64,000 nucleotides of DNA from Arthrobacter alpinus (GTDB taxonomy: Bacteria > Actinomycetota > Actinomycetes > Actinomycetales > Micrococcaceae), in the NCBI RefSeq assembly GCF_900105965.1, contig NZ_FNTV01000001.1, positions 930,001 to 994,000 of the forward strand, in the 5' to 3' direction. How positions within the stretch are numbered: the first letter of the stretch is position 1; every line of letters begins with the position of its first letter. Below the pieces are notes generated by a model that was not told where the DNA came from, did no database searches, and saw nothing but the letters and a program-made list of their open reading frames with translations. Shown here one piece after another: positions 41,136-50,902 of this stretch. The position numbers were made by a program, and so were the translations under genes.

Positions 41136-43247
41136 GTGGCACGTTCGAATTCCGATTACAGCGCCCGCCACCTCTCTGTGCTGGAGGGGCTGGAAGCTGT
41201 CCGGAAACGTCCCGGAATGTACATTGGCTCCACCGATTCCCGGGGGCTCATGCACTGCCTCTGGGAGATCATCGACAACTCCGTCGACGAGGCCCTGGCC
41301 GGCTATGGTCAGAACATTTCGGTGATCTTGCACAAGGACAATTCCGTTGAAGTGCACGACGACGGCCGCGGCATCCCCGTGGACGTTGAGCCCAAGACCG
41401 GCCTCACCGGCCTGGAAGTGGTGCTCACGAAGTTGCATGCCGGCGGAAAGTTCGGCGGCGGCTCGTACGCGGCCTCCGGCGGACTGCACGGCGTGGGTGC
41501 CAGCGTTGTCAACGCCTTGTCCGCCCGCATGGACGCTCAGGTAGACCGTGGCGGAAAAACCTATCAGATGAGTTTCCGCCGCGGCGAGCCGGGCCACTTT
41601 AAGGATGTAGGCAGAACCCTTAGTCCTGAGGTGGCCTTCGAACCGTTCGTGGACGACTCCAGCCTGGACATTGTTGGCACCACCAAACGTGGCATCACGG
41701 GAACCCGCATCAGGTACTGGGCGGACCGGCAAATCTTCACCGCCGACGCAAAGTTCTCCTACGAGGAACTCGTTGCCCGGGCACGCCAAACATCCTTCCT
41801 GGTGCCGGGGTTGAAAATCCGAATAGTTGACGAACGCCGTGTGGCGGGTACCCCGGGAGAGTTCGCCACCCACGAAGAAACGTTCCACCACGACGGCGGC
41901 ATCTCCGAGTTTGTTGACTTCCTTTCGGTCGGCGGACCTGTCACTGACATTTGGCGCATCCACGGCCACGGCACATTCACCGAGACGGTTCCGGTGCTCA
42001 ACGCGCAGGGCCATCTGGAGAGCACGGCCGTGGAACGAGACTGTGAGGTGGACATCGCCCTGCGGTGGGGAGTTGGCTATGACACCACTATGCGCAGCTT
42101 TGTGAACATCATCGCCACGCCCAAGGGCGGCCGGCACCAGGAAGGCTTTGAGCTGGCGCTCCTGAAGACCTTCCGCAAGGTCATTGAAGCCAATGCCCGC
42201 AAGCTCAAGGCTGGCAATGACAAGATCGAGAAGGACGATGTCATGGCCGGGATGACGGCCGTGCTTACCGTGCGCCTGGCTGAGCCGCAATTTGAGGGCC
42301 AGACCAAGGAAATCTTGGGCACCCCTGCCGTGAAGAATATTGTGGCCAAGGTTGTTGAAAAAGAACTGAAGGCCAAGCTGGAATCCTCCGCGCGCGGTGA
42401 AAAGATTCAGGCCGCCACGCTCTTGGAAAAAGTGGTTTCAGAGATGAAATCACGTATTTCCGCCCGTGTCCACAAGGAAACTCAGCGGCGCAAGAATGCG
42501 CTGGAAACTTCCTCGCTTCCGGTCAAACTGGCTGATTGTCGCAGTACCGATGTTCAGAAGAGCGAACTTTTCATCGTTGAAGGTGACAGTGCGCTGGGTA
42601 CCGCCAAGCTGGCGAGATCATCGGATTTTCAGGCGCTGCTACCGATTCGCGGCAAGATCCTCAATGTTCAAAAAGCCTCCGTGGGGGACATGCTGGCCAA
42701 TGCCGAATGTGCCGCCCTGATCCAGGTGGTGGGGGCAGGCTCGGGCCGTAGCTTTGACCTGGAATCAGCCCGTTACGGCAAGGTCATCCTGATGACGGAT
42801 GCCGATGTGGATGGCGCGCATATCCGGACCCTTTTGCTGACACTTTTCTTCCGCTACATGCGCCCCATGGTCGACGCCGGACGGGTCTTCGCCGCCGTCC
42901 CTCCCCTTCACCGGGTGGAGGTTATCAACGCCGGTTCCAAGGCCAACGAGATGATCTACACGTATTCCGAGAAGGAACTGCACACCTTGCTGGCGAAGTT
43001 GGCAAAATCCTCCAAACGCTACAAGGAGCCAATTCAGCGCTACAAGGGACTCGGCGAAATGGACGCCGACCAGTTGGCGGAGACAACGATGGACCCGCGC
43101 CACAGAATGTTGCGACGGGTCACCAGCGCGGATGCTGACCGGGCTGAGCACACCTTTGAGCTGCTCATGGGCTCCGATGTGGCTCCGCGCAAGGAGTTCA
43201 TTGTGGCAGGAAGCGAATTCCTGGACCAAGACCGGATCGACGCGTAG
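41136..43247 (+). CDS. parE: DNA topoisomerase IV subunit B
   Basis: 703 residues from GTG at 41136, which is ten bases after AAGGAG. An in-frame ATG at 41127 is only one base from that site. The GHKL ATPase motifs (EIIDNSVDEALAGYG, DDGRGIPVD, GGLHGVGASVVNALS) are followed by the transducer domain and a TOPRIM (LFIVEGDSALGTAK, then MTDADVDGAHIRTLLLTLFFRYMRP). The C-terminus IQRYKGLGEMDADQLAETTMDP is typical. Its partner ParC is encoded at 54428, on the other strand. Confidence 0.93.
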   Translation: MARSNSDYSARHLSVLEGLEAVRKRPGMYIGSTDSRGLMHCLWEIIDNSVDEALAGYGQNISVILHKDNSVEVHDDGRGIPVDVEPKTGLTGLEVVLTKLHAGGKFGGGSYAASGGLHGVGASVVNALSARMDAQVDRGGKTYQMSFRRGEPGHFKDVGRTLSPEVAFEPFVDDSSLDIVGTTKRGITGTRIRYWADRQIFTADAKFSYEELVARARQTSFLVPGLKIRIVDERRVAGTPGEFATHEETFHHDGGISEFVDFLSVGGPVTDIWRIHGHGTFTETVPVLNAQGHLESTAVERDCEVDIALRWGVGYDTTMRSFVNIIATPKGGRHQEGFELALLKTFRKVIEANARKLKAGNDKIEKDDVMAGMTAVLTVRLAEPQFEGQTKEILGTPAVKNIVAKVVEKELKAKLESSARGEKIQAATLLEKVVSEMKSRISARVHKETQRRKNALETSSLPVKLADCRSTDVQKSELFIVEGDSALGTAKLARSSDFQALLPIRGKILNVQKASVGDMLANAECAALIQVVGAGSGRSFDLESARYGKVILMTDADVDGAHIRTLLLTLFFRYMRPMVDAGRVFAAVPPLHRVEVINAGSKANEMIYTYSEKELHTLLAKLAKSSKRYKEPIQRYKGLGEMDADQLAETTMDPRHRMLRRVTSADADRAEHTFELLMGSDVAPRKEFIVAGSEFLDQDRIDA

Positions 43248-43281
43248 TCTTACGCGCCGCAGAAGCGTCCGGGGTCTCTCG

Positions 43282-44232
43282 TTAGGGCATGATCCCGGGA
43301 ACCAGCAGCAGTGCTGTGGGGATGGCCAGGAGCAGGATCGCTCCGGCCATGATGAGCGCCTGCATTCCCGAGCCTAGGCTTGGGGCGGGTGTCAGGAGGC
43401 GCCCCAATCTGGCCGAGGTGGTTGCCGGCGTGTCAATCTGCCCTCCGCTGGTGGCCACGAGAGTGTCAGCCGGAAGCCGTGCCGGTCCGCTGGCCACCAA
43501 GGCGATGGCCGTAACCAGGGTGGACTTGCTGACCGACCGCAAGGCGACGTCGTCGGCCAAGATCTCAATCAGTGAAGAAACCGCCTGCTGCGCCAGCTTG
43601 GACGTCGGCAGCCAGGGCAGCGCCGAGCGCCATGCGGCAAACGCCCATAGCAGCAGATGATGTCGCTGCGTCAGATGCGTCTGCTCATGCAGCAGCACGG
43701 CCCGGAGTTCCTCGGGGGAAAGCAGCTCCAACAGTCCCTCGGACAACACTGTGATTGAGCGCGATCCCCCCGGTAGGCAATAGGCAACGGGGGCCTGATG
43801 GCTGATGACGAGGGTATCTGGCCGGTCATCCGAGGGGGAGCTGAGAAGGTGCAGCAGGTCCCTGTGGCGGCGGCGCTGACGTAGGATGCGGAAATATGCC
43901 AGCCACAAGGTGAAGACCAAATGGGCTGTCAGTAGGGCGGCGGCGCTCAACGCGAAGGCGTGGACCAGGCCCAAGGTGTCAAGGGATTGCTGGCCAAGCA
44001 CAATGCTGATCAAGCCGCGGAGGCCGCTGGCCAAATTCTCGCCCAGGGGTACCAAGCCATAGCAAAGCATGGCCCCGATCATGGACAATCCACCGGCAAG
44101 TGCAATGGACTGCCACAGCACCATGGCAGCAAAAGGTGCCCGTGCAGGCCACGCTGCACGGGCTAGGAAAACCGGAACCGGCCATGCCAACACCACGGCA
44201 AGAACGGCAAGGAACCACGAGGTCCAAAACAT
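43282..44232 (-). CDS. M56-family membrane metallopeptidase (BlaR1-like)
   Basis: 316 residues. Three N-terminal membrane helices are followed by a peptidase domain whose zinc motif is LLHEQTHLTQRHHLL (HExxH), with a further acidic ligand in EILADDVALRS. A last helix (ALIMAGAILLLAIPTALLLVPGI) closes it. Unlike BlaR1 it has no extracellular penicillin-binding sensor. Such proteins cleave a partner repressor, and here that is the BlaI-type regulator whose gene lies 47 bases away. Confidence 0.88.
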   Translation of the reverse strand: MFWTSWFLAVLAVVLAWPVPVFLARAAWPARAPFAAMVLWQSIALAGGLSMIGAMLCYGLVPLGENLASGLRGLISIVLGQQSLDTLGLVHAFALSAAALLTAHLVFTLWLAYFRILRQRRRHRDLLHLLSSPSDDRPDTLVISHQAPVAYCLPGGSRSITVLSEGLLELLSPEELRAVLLHEQTHLTQRHHLLLWAFAAWRSALPWLPTSKLAQQAVSSLIEILADDVALRSVSKSTLVTAIALVASGPARLPADTLVATSGGQIDTPATTSARLGRLLTPAPSLGSGMQALIMAGAILLLAIPTALLLVPGIMP

Positions 44233-44279
44233 GTACTACAACTTACCGCGAAACTGCACCGCCAACGGCGGTGCGGCCT

Positions 44280-44657
44280 CTACCGTCCCAGCAGCTTCCG
44301 CAAGGTTTCGGCTTCGCCAGCACTGACAGTGCCGATGAAGCGGGCCAGAACAGCTTCGCGGTCGGGGGCGGAGCCCAAGACTTCCAGCATGAGCTCGGCC
44401 GTGTGATCTTCCCTGCTGGTCACTGCGCGGTAGCGGTGTGGGCGGGATGAGCGCTCACGCTCCACCAAACCCTTCTTTTCCAGACGCGAGAGAACCGTCA
44501 GTACGGTGGTGACGGCCAAGGGGCGCGACTCAACGGCACTATCTTCCGTGGAAGGGCGCTGGGAGAGCAGATCGCGCAGATTATTGGCGGTGATGGCTTC
44601 CTGATGTTCCCACAGCAGGTCCATGACCGCTCTTTCGAGATCTCCGAGCGTTGCCAT
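44280..44657 (-). CDS. BlaI/MecI-family transcriptional repressor
   Basis: 125 residues from ATG at 44657, chosen because AAGG lies at normal spacing. The winged-helix domain reads LGDLERAVMDLLWEHQEAITANNLRDLLSQ, then LAVTTVLTVLSRLEKKGLVERERSSRPHRYRAVTS. The dimerisation/cleavage part follows. BlaI proteins bind TACA/TGTA-type palindromes. Two such palindromes sit over the promoter of cydA, so it probably controls the cytochrome bd operon as well as itself, with the adjacent M56 protease as its off-switch. Confidence 0.92.
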   Translation of the reverse strand: MATLGDLERAVMDLLWEHQEAITANNLRDLLSQRPSTEDSAVESRPLAVTTVLTVLSRLEKKGLVERERSSRPHRYRAVTSREDHTAELMLEVLGSAPDREAVLARFIGTVSAGEAETLRKLLGR

Positions 44658-44733
44658 TTCCATCCTTCAAATTAAAACTACATGCGTTCAATGTGGCACA
44701 CAGAACATGTGCACATACCTAAATGTACAGCTT

Positions 44734-44786
44734 TTGACAGCAATGTTCTACACGGGGTAGAACTAGAACTTCTACAGCAAGTAGAA
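44734..44786 (+). promoter_or_regulatory. cydA promoter overlapped by two BlaI-type operators
   Basis: TTGACA (44734-44739), 18 bases, TAGAAC (44758-44763) form the promoter. GTTCTAC-ACGGG-GTAGAAC (44745-44763) lies across the -10, and TTCTAC-AGCAA-GTAGAA (44770-44786) follows just downstream. Both are palindromes with five-base centres and shared half-sites, consistent with two BlaI dimers. Confidence 0.65.
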
Positions 44787-44830
44787 AATCTTGCGGGACC
44801 TGAAGTTTTTAGAACGACGAGGGGAAATTC

Positions 44831-46417
44831 GTGGAAGCTCTGGACATTGCCCGATGGCAGTTCGGGATCGTGACCGTGTACCACTTCCTGATGGTGCCAC
44901 TCACGATTGGGCTCGGTGGGCTGGTTGCGATCATGCAAACGCGGTGGCTCAAGACCGGCAAAGAAGAATACCTGCGCATGACGAAATTCTGGGGCAAGCT
45001 GTTCCTGATCAACTTCATCATGGGCGTCGCGACAGGACTTGTACAGGAATTTCAATTCGGCATGGCCTGGAGCGAATACAGTCGCTTCGTCGGCGATGTA
45101 TTCGGCGCACCACTGGCCATGGAGGCCCTCCTCGCGTTCTTCGTAGAATCAACGTTCCTTGGCCTGTGGATTTTTGGTTGGAAGAAGCTGCCGGCCAAAA
45201 TTCACTTGGCATGCCTATGGATCGCGGTGGCCGGAACTATTGTCTCCGCCTATTTCATCCTCGTGGCCAACTCCTGGATGCAGCACCCCGTCGGGGTGGA
45301 AATGCAGGATGGCCGCCCGGTCATGGTTGACGCCTGGGCGGTTTTCACGAACAACACGGCGGTTGTGGCCTTCTTCCACACCATCACCGGAGCATTCGCC
45401 GTGGCCGGCGGATTCCTGTTGGGCATTTCCTGGTACCACCTATGGCGCCGGCGCAAGGATGGAATTGACACCGTTGGTGCTGACGGCCGCGTCATTGTGG
45501 GCAGCTCAGAAACCATCCCGGGTCGGAGCAAGTTAGACCATTCCATGTGGATTAAGTCGCTGCGCATCGGTGCAGTGGTGGCCATGATTGCCTTTGCCGG
45601 TTCGGCCATCTCCGGAGACCTGTCGGGAAAGCTCATGTTCGAACAACAGCCCATGAAAATGGCCGCCGCCGAAGCCGCCTGCCATGACGGCACCAGTTTC
45701 TCCATTCTTTCCATCGGAGACCTGGGCAGCCGCGACTGCTCCGACGTCGTCGCCGTCATGGAATTGCCTGGCCTGCTCTCCTTCCTGGCCCACAACGATT
45801 TCGACACAGAAATCAAGGGCGTCAACACACTCGTCCCCGAGTATCAGGAAAAGTACGGCAAATACCTGCCCGATGATCCCATGTACGGCTCGAATGCTGG
45901 CCAGGAGATCAACTACGTCCCGGTCATGCCCGTCACCTACTGGGGCTTCCGGATGATGATCGGCTTCGGCGGACTTGCCGCCATGGCCGCTGCCGTTGCG
46001 CTCTTCATCACGCGCAAGGGCACCGTGCCGCGGTCCAAGGGGCTGATGCGTCTTGCCCTGATTGGCATCCTTGCTCCGTTCGGTGCCAATGCCGCTGGCT
46101 GGATCTTCACCGAAATGGGCCGCCAGCCGTTCGTTGTGGCCCCCAACCCATCCATGAGCGGTGTGGACCAGGTCTTCATGTTCACGGCCGCGGCCGTTTC
46201 CCCGGGAGTCTCTGCCGGTGAGGTGATCTTCTCCCTCGTGACCTTGGCGACCGTCTATGCGGTCCTGCTCGTGGTCGAGGTGGTCCTGCTAACCAAGTAC
46301 ATCCGCGGCGGAGTTGTCTCTGCCATGCCCGAACTCGACCAGACGAAGCAGAAGGACGACGGCGCCAGTGGCCCGGACGGGGAGTCCGGCGACGATGTTC
46401 TTGCGTTTGCGTACTAA
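44831..46417 (+). CDS. cydA: Cytochrome bd ubiquinol oxidase subunit I
   Basis: 528 residues from GTG at 44831 (GAGGGG upstream). A multi-helix membrane protein holding the hemes. The heme b595 His is in ARWQFGIVTVYHFLMVPLTIGLGG, the b558 ligands include His in the Q-loop side helices, and GWIFTEMGRQPFVV and QHPVGVEMQDGRPVM are conserved. The Q loop is of the short actinobacterial type. The high-affinity oxidase works under low oxygen or when the main chain is inhibited. It is first in the cydA-cydB-cydDC set under BlaI-type control. Confidence 0.96.
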   Translation: MEALDIARWQFGIVTVYHFLMVPLTIGLGGLVAIMQTRWLKTGKEEYLRMTKFWGKLFLINFIMGVATGLVQEFQFGMAWSEYSRFVGDVFGAPLAMEALLAFFVESTFLGLWIFGWKKLPAKIHLACLWIAVAGTIVSAYFILVANSWMQHPVGVEMQDGRPVMVDAWAVFTNNTAVVAFFHTITGAFAVAGGFLLGISWYHLWRRRKDGIDTVGADGRVIVGSSETIPGRSKLDHSMWIKSLRIGAVVAMIAFAGSAISGDLSGKLMFEQQPMKMAAAEAACHDGTSFSILSIGDLGSRDCSDVVAVMELPGLLSFLAHNDFDTEIKGVNTLVPEYQEKYGKYLPDDPMYGSNAGQEINYVPVMPVTYWGFRMMIGFGGLAAMAAAVALFITRKGTVPRSKGLMRLALIGILAPFGANAAGWIFTEMGRQPFVVAPNPSMSGVDQVFMFTAAAVSPGVSAGEVIFSLVTLATVYAVLLVVEVVLLTKYIRGGVVSAMPELDQTKQKDDGASGPDGESGDDVLAFAY

Positions 46418-46467
46418 TTCACAGCCCCTGACACATTCCCTGATCTGTTGCTGAAGCCAAAGGACTA

Positions 46468-47550
46468 ATGATGGATTTTCTGCCGACACTATGGTTCATA
46501 CTCATAGCCGTGCTCTGGACCGGGTACCTTTTCCTGGAGGGCTTCGATCTGGGCGTGGGCATACTCATGAAGACCTTTGCCCGCGACGAAAAGGAACGCC
46601 GGCTCCTGCTCAATACCGTGGGGCCGGTCTGGGATGGCAACGAAGTCTGGCTCATCACGGCCGCCGGTGCCATGTTCGCGGCATTCCCGTTCTGGTACGC
46701 ATCCCTCTTTTCCGTACTTTACATTCCGTTGGTGTTCGTGTTGCTTGGCCTGATCTTCCGTGCCGTGTCGTTCGAATACCGCGGAAAGGTGCATTCACAC
46801 GCGTGGCGCACGGTCTGTGACTGGGCTATCGCCCTGGGCTCAACCGTGGCTGCCTTTGGAATTGGCGCCATGCTCGCATTGACCACCACTGGGTTGCCGC
46901 TGAATGAAAATGGTGACCGTGTGGGTGGACCCTTTGCGTGGTTTAGCGGGTACGCAATCCTTGGCGGGCTCGCCGTTGTGGGTTTCGCCGTGGTCCATTC
47001 CGCAGCATTTGTGGCTCTGAAGACCGACGGCGAGGTCCGCCACCGAGCACGCCGCCTGGTGGGCCGTTGGTTGCCGGTGGGACTACTGCCGATGGCTGTA
47101 TGGGCCATTGCGGTGGCCGCCGAGAACGGCAAATGGTTCAGCTGGTTGTTGATCGCGGTTGCCGTGGTGGCTGCGATCGTATCGTGGGTTGCCAGCCGGG
47201 CGGGTCGAGAAGGATTCAGCTTCCTTTCCATGGGCGGCTTTCTCTTGGCCGGAGTCGCGGCCATCTTCAGCGCCGTCTACCCGGTTGTCCTGCCCTCTAC
47301 CTTGAACCCGCTGTGGAACCTGACAGTTGAGAATGCCTCGTCCTCGAGCTACACGCTGGGCTTGATGTCCATTGTGGCTGCTGTCGGTGTACCCCTCGTC
47401 CTGGCGTATCAAGCGTGGACTTACTGGATTTTCCGCAAGCGCATCAGCGTGACGCACCTGCCCGAGCCGCATAGCTTCGCCCCGGCCGTAGGCCCGGAGC
47501 CCGTTTCGGCGGGTAAGGCCGGACCTGCCGCCACGGGTGGTGACTCCTAG
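46468..47550 (+). CDS. cydB: Cytochrome bd ubiquinol oxidase subunit II
   Basis: 360 residues, eight to nine membrane helices. WFILIAVLWTGYLFLEGFDLGVGILM and LLNTVGPVWDGNEVWLITAAGAMFAAFP are the signature N-terminal motifs. It pairs with CydA to form the oxidase. It lies 50 bases after cydA and ends one base before the cydDC start. The C-terminal 40 residues are a soluble Pro/Ala tail. Confidence 0.96.
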   Translation: MMDFLPTLWFILIAVLWTGYLFLEGFDLGVGILMKTFARDEKERRLLLNTVGPVWDGNEVWLITAAGAMFAAFPFWYASLFSVLYIPLVFVLLGLIFRAVSFEYRGKVHSHAWRTVCDWAIALGSTVAAFGIGAMLALTTTGLPLNENGDRVGGPFAWFSGYAILGGLAVVGFAVVHSAAFVALKTDGEVRHRARRLVGRWLPVGLLPMAVWAIAVAAENGKWFSWLLIAVAVVAAIVSWVASRAGREGFSFLSMGGFLLAGVAAIFSAVYPVVLPSTLNPLWNLTVENASSSSYTLGLMSIVAAVGVPLVLAYQAWTYWIFRKRISVTHLPEPHSFAPAVGPEPVSAGKAGPAATGGDS

Positions 47551-47551
47551 A

Positions 47552-50500
47552 ATGGGCATGCGACCCACACTCCCTTCCGGCCGGTCAACGAAGCTGGCCC
47601 TGGCTGGCCTCGGCGGACTGGCCGCACTCAAGGCCGTGGGCCTGGTCCTTGGCCTGGGTGCGCTGGCGCACGCCCTGGCCCAGTGGGCCGGCGGGGAAGC
47701 GCTGGATAGCACCAGGCTGCTCGTCCAGGGAGGTGTGGGCGCGGTCCTGCTCGCAGGCGCCGTGTGGGGCCAGTCCATTCTGGCCCGCCGCGCCGCCCTT
47801 GGCGCAAAGGAAGAACTGCGAGCCAAGCTCGTGGCCCACCGCCTGGACCGGCGCAACGCCGGGCTGGGCGGCGCCGTGGGCGCCGAAGGCATGCTCGCCA
47901 GCCGCGGGCTGGATGGCCTGGACAATTACTTCAGCGCATACCTGCCGGCACTGGTCAGCTGCGCCGTGCTTCCGCTGCTGCTCGGCTTGCAAATTCTCGT
48001 GTCCGACTGGGTCAGCGCCCTGATCGTGGCCCTCACGGTACCCCTCGTGCCCGTGTTCATGATCCTCATAGGCTTCCACACGCAGGAACGAGTCGAGGCA
48101 GCGGCAAGCGGCCTGGACCGGCTCTCCAACCACCTGCTCGAACTGGCCCGCGGCCTGCCGGTCCTCGTCGGCCTGCGCCGGGCCACCGCCCAGCGCAAGG
48201 CCCTTGCCGACGTCTGCGAGGCCTACCGCAAGTCGACCATGGCCACCCTGCGCACCGCCTTCATCTCCTCGATGGCGCTGGAACTCATCAGCACCATTTC
48301 CGTGGCCGTCGTGGCAGTCTTCATCGGAGTACGGCTGGTGGCCGGCGGCATGCCCCTGGAGGCCGGGCTGCTGGCACTCATGCTGGCCCCCGAATGCTTC
48401 CGTCCACTGCGCGACCTCGGTGCCGCTCACCATGGCAGCGAGGACGGAGTGGAGGCCCTGCGCCGGGCCACCGAAATTCTTGACGGCGAAACCCCGTCCA
48501 GGGAGGCCGCACCGGCCGCACCGGGCACCGTGCTGGAGGCCCGCGACTTCAGCGTCCGCTACCCGGGGCGCGGCGAGCCTGCCGTTGCCGGATTTAATGC
48601 CACGCTGGCTCCCGGCGGCACCCTTGTGTTGGCAACTCCCAGCGGCACGGGCAAGTCAACCTTGCTCGCGGCCATGGCCGGCATCCTGCCCGCAGCGGGA
48701 GCCGGCGCCGCCGATGTGGCCGGGCATCTGGCCGTGCGCAACCCGGACGCCGTGGTCTATGTATCCCAGCATCCGGCCTTCACCGAGGACACCGTCGAGG
48801 CCGAGGTGGCGCTCTATGCCGCAGGCCCCGAACAGCTGGAACTCTTGCCCGGCACCGTGCAGCATGCCCTGGCCCGGGTCAACGCCGCACACCTGGCGGG
48901 ACGGGACGTGGCGGACTGCAGCCCCGGCGAACTGCGCCGTGTGGCAGTTGCCCGCGCGCTGGCCCGGATCGCCGTGGACCCGGCCGTTGAACTCGCGCTC
49001 CTGGATGAACCGACCGCCCACCTGGACCCCCTCTCCGCCCAGGCCGTCCGCGAGGCCGTGGCATCCCTGCGGGGGAGTGTTGCCGTTGCCGTGGCAAGCC
49101 ACGACCCGCTTCTGGTGGCCGTGCTCCGCGGAGACAACGAAGGAACCGGGACCAGCAGCGAAACCTCAGTCCCAGTCGCAGCGGCTAGCGTCGATGAATC
49201 CCAGGTGGCCGCACCCGGACCGGGCAATGCCCCGGCCCGCTTCCGCTGGCGCCACCTGCGCCACTTGCCGCTGCGTTCGCCCCGCTTTGCTGCCGGCGTG
49301 CTGGTCTCAGCCCTGGCCACGCTCAGCGCCGCCGCCCTAGCCGGGATCTCCGGCTGGCTCATTGTGTGGGCAGCCGCGCAGCCGCCCATTCTGTACCTGC
49401 TGACCTTGATAGTTGGCGTCCGGGCCTTTGGAATTGGCCGCTCGCTGCTGCGCTATTCCGAGCGCCTGCTCACCCATGATGCCGTGTTTCGGTGGGCCGC
49501 CCAACTGCGCCTGCGACTCTGGGACTCCTTGGGCTCCTCCGTGGTCCACTGGGGCAAGCTGACCCGCTCCGGCGGTGCGCTGGGCACCCTCGTGGCCGAT
49601 GTCGACGAACTGCGCGACGCCGTGCCGCGCGTCGTGGTGCCCATTCCCTCGGCCGTCATTTCCTACGGTGCGGTGCTGCTGACCGTCTGGCTGCTGGTGC
49701 CTGAGGCTGCAGGCGTGGTCCTGCTGCTCGGCGCGTTGACGCTACTGCTCCTGCCAGTGCTGGTGCTGCTGGCCCAGCGCCGCGCCTCAGCCGCGGCTGC
49801 CGTGCACCGGGTCTGGCTGGCCGGGCGCACCACCACCCTGTTCTCCGCCGCCGGTCAGCTGGCAGCCAACGGTGTTGGCCCTGCCGAGGCTGCCCGGTTC
49901 AGCCGGGCCGACTCCGCTGTGGCCAAGCCACTGCGGCGCCTGGCTTGGGCTGACGGCCTGGGCCAGGGCATGGTCACGTTGATCACCTCGCTGGCAGCCG
50001 TCGGCGCGGCGCTGGTCGCCATCACGGCCGGGGTGGACCCGCGCGCGGCCGCTGTGGCGGTGCTGCTTATGCTTGCCCTGGCCGAGCCACTGGGCCAGTA
50101 CATTGAGGCAGTAAGCGCCCTTCCAGCCCTGGTGGCGCTCATGAATCGCACCCTGCCCCTGCTCGACGCCCCCGCCACGGTCCAGGAGGCTGTGGACGAG
50201 TCCGACGCAGGGGAGACCGTGGACACCCTCGCCGTCCAAGGCATCGCCGCACGGTACCCGAACGCCCCGCAACCAGTCTTCACGGGGCTGGACGGCGGCA
50301 CCGAGCGCGGGCGGTGGTGGAGCGTCAGCGGCCCCTCTGGCTCGGGCAAGTCCACCCTGCTGGCAGTGCTGCTGGGCTTCCTGGAGCCCGAGGCTGGCCG
50401 GTACCTGCTCAACGGGCGGCCCACCAGCCCAGAAAGCCTGGGGCGGATCGCCTGGTGCCCGCAGGACGCTTACCTTTTCAACTCCACGCTGCGAGCCAAC

Positions 50501-50890
50501 CTGGCCCTGGCCCGCCCGGCGGCAACCCCGCCGACGGAGGCCGAGCTCACCGCCGCCCTTGGGACCGTAGGCCTGGGCCCTTGGCTGGCGGGCCTGCCCC
50601 AGGGCCTGGACACGCGCGTCGGACCCGGCGGGCACCACCTCTCCGGCGGCCAGCGGACCCGCGTGTCGGTGGCCCGAACGCTCGTGGCGGGGGCCGACGT
50701 CGTACTTCTGGATGAGCCCACAGCACACCTGGGCGTGGACGAAGCGGCGGAACTGCTGTTGGAGCTGCGTGGGGCGCTGGCCGGCGCCGCCGTGGTCCTG
50801 GTGACCCACGACGCCGGGCTGGCCGCCACCGCTGATTCCCACCTTGAGTTGGGCGCGGAAATGGCGGCGGCACAGCCCGCGCGTGCCTAG
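47552..50890 (+). CDS. cydDC: Fused CydDC ABC exporter (thiol reductant transporter)
   Basis: 1112 residues from ATG at 47552. An in-frame GTG at 47537 is possible. CydD-like half: six helices, then an ABC domain (TLVLATPSGTGKSTLLAAMAG, CSPGELRRVAVARALARI, VELALLDEPTAHLD). CydC-like half: helices from about residue 570, then ABC domain (SVSGPSGSGKSTLLAVLLG, HLSGGQRTRVSVARTLVAG, VVLLDEPTAHLG). The exporter moves cysteine or glutathione-type thiols outward and is needed for assembly of cytochrome bd. The two halves are separate genes in many bacteria and are one chain here. Confidence 0.93.
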   Translation: MGMRPTLPSGRSTKLALAGLGGLAALKAVGLVLGLGALAHALAQWAGGEALDSTRLLVQGGVGAVLLAGAVWGQSILARRAALGAKEELRAKLVAHRLDRRNAGLGGAVGAEGMLASRGLDGLDNYFSAYLPALVSCAVLPLLLGLQILVSDWVSALIVALTVPLVPVFMILIGFHTQERVEAAASGLDRLSNHLLELARGLPVLVGLRRATAQRKALADVCEAYRKSTMATLRTAFISSMALELISTISVAVVAVFIGVRLVAGGMPLEAGLLALMLAPECFRPLRDLGAAHHGSEDGVEALRRATEILDGETPSREAAPAAPGTVLEARDFSVRYPGRGEPAVAGFNATLAPGGTLVLATPSGTGKSTLLAAMAGILPAAGAGAADVAGHLAVRNPDAVVYVSQHPAFTEDTVEAEVALYAAGPEQLELLPGTVQHALARVNAAHLAGRDVADCSPGELRRVAVARALARIAVDPAVELALLDEPTAHLDPLSAQAVREAVASLRGSVAVAVASHDPLLVAVLRGDNEGTGTSSETSVPVAAASVDESQVAAPGPGNAPARFRWRHLRHLPLRSPRFAAGVLVSALATLSAAALAGISGWLIVWAAAQPPILYLLTLIVGVRAFGIGRSLLRYSERLLTHDAVFRWAAQLRLRLWDSLGSSVVHWGKLTRSGGALGTLVADVDELRDAVPRVVVPIPSAVISYGAVLLTVWLLVPEAAGVVLLLGALTLLLLPVLVLLAQRRASAAAAVHRVWLAGRTTTLFSAAGQLAANGVGPAEAARFSRADSAVAKPLRRLAWADGLGQGMVTLITSLAAVGAALVAITAGVDPRAAAVAVLLMLALAEPLGQYIEAVSALPALVALMNRTLPLLDAPATVQEAVDESDAGETVDTLAVQGIAARYPNAPQPVFTGLDGGTERGRWWSVSGPSGSGKSTLLAVLLGFLEPEAGRYLLNGRPTSPESLGRIAWCPQDAYLFNSTLRANLALARPAATPPTEAELTAALGTVGLGPWLAGLPQGLDTRVGPGGHHLSGGQRTRVSVARTLVAGADVVLLDEPTAHLGVDEAAELLLELRGALAGAAVVLVTHDAGLAATADSHLELGAEMAAAQPARA

Positions 50891-50902
50891 CCGCAGCTGC
50901 CC

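Noticed and set aside
41112..42290. 392-codon leftward frame
   Set aside because: It is antisense to parE, whose motifs are complete.
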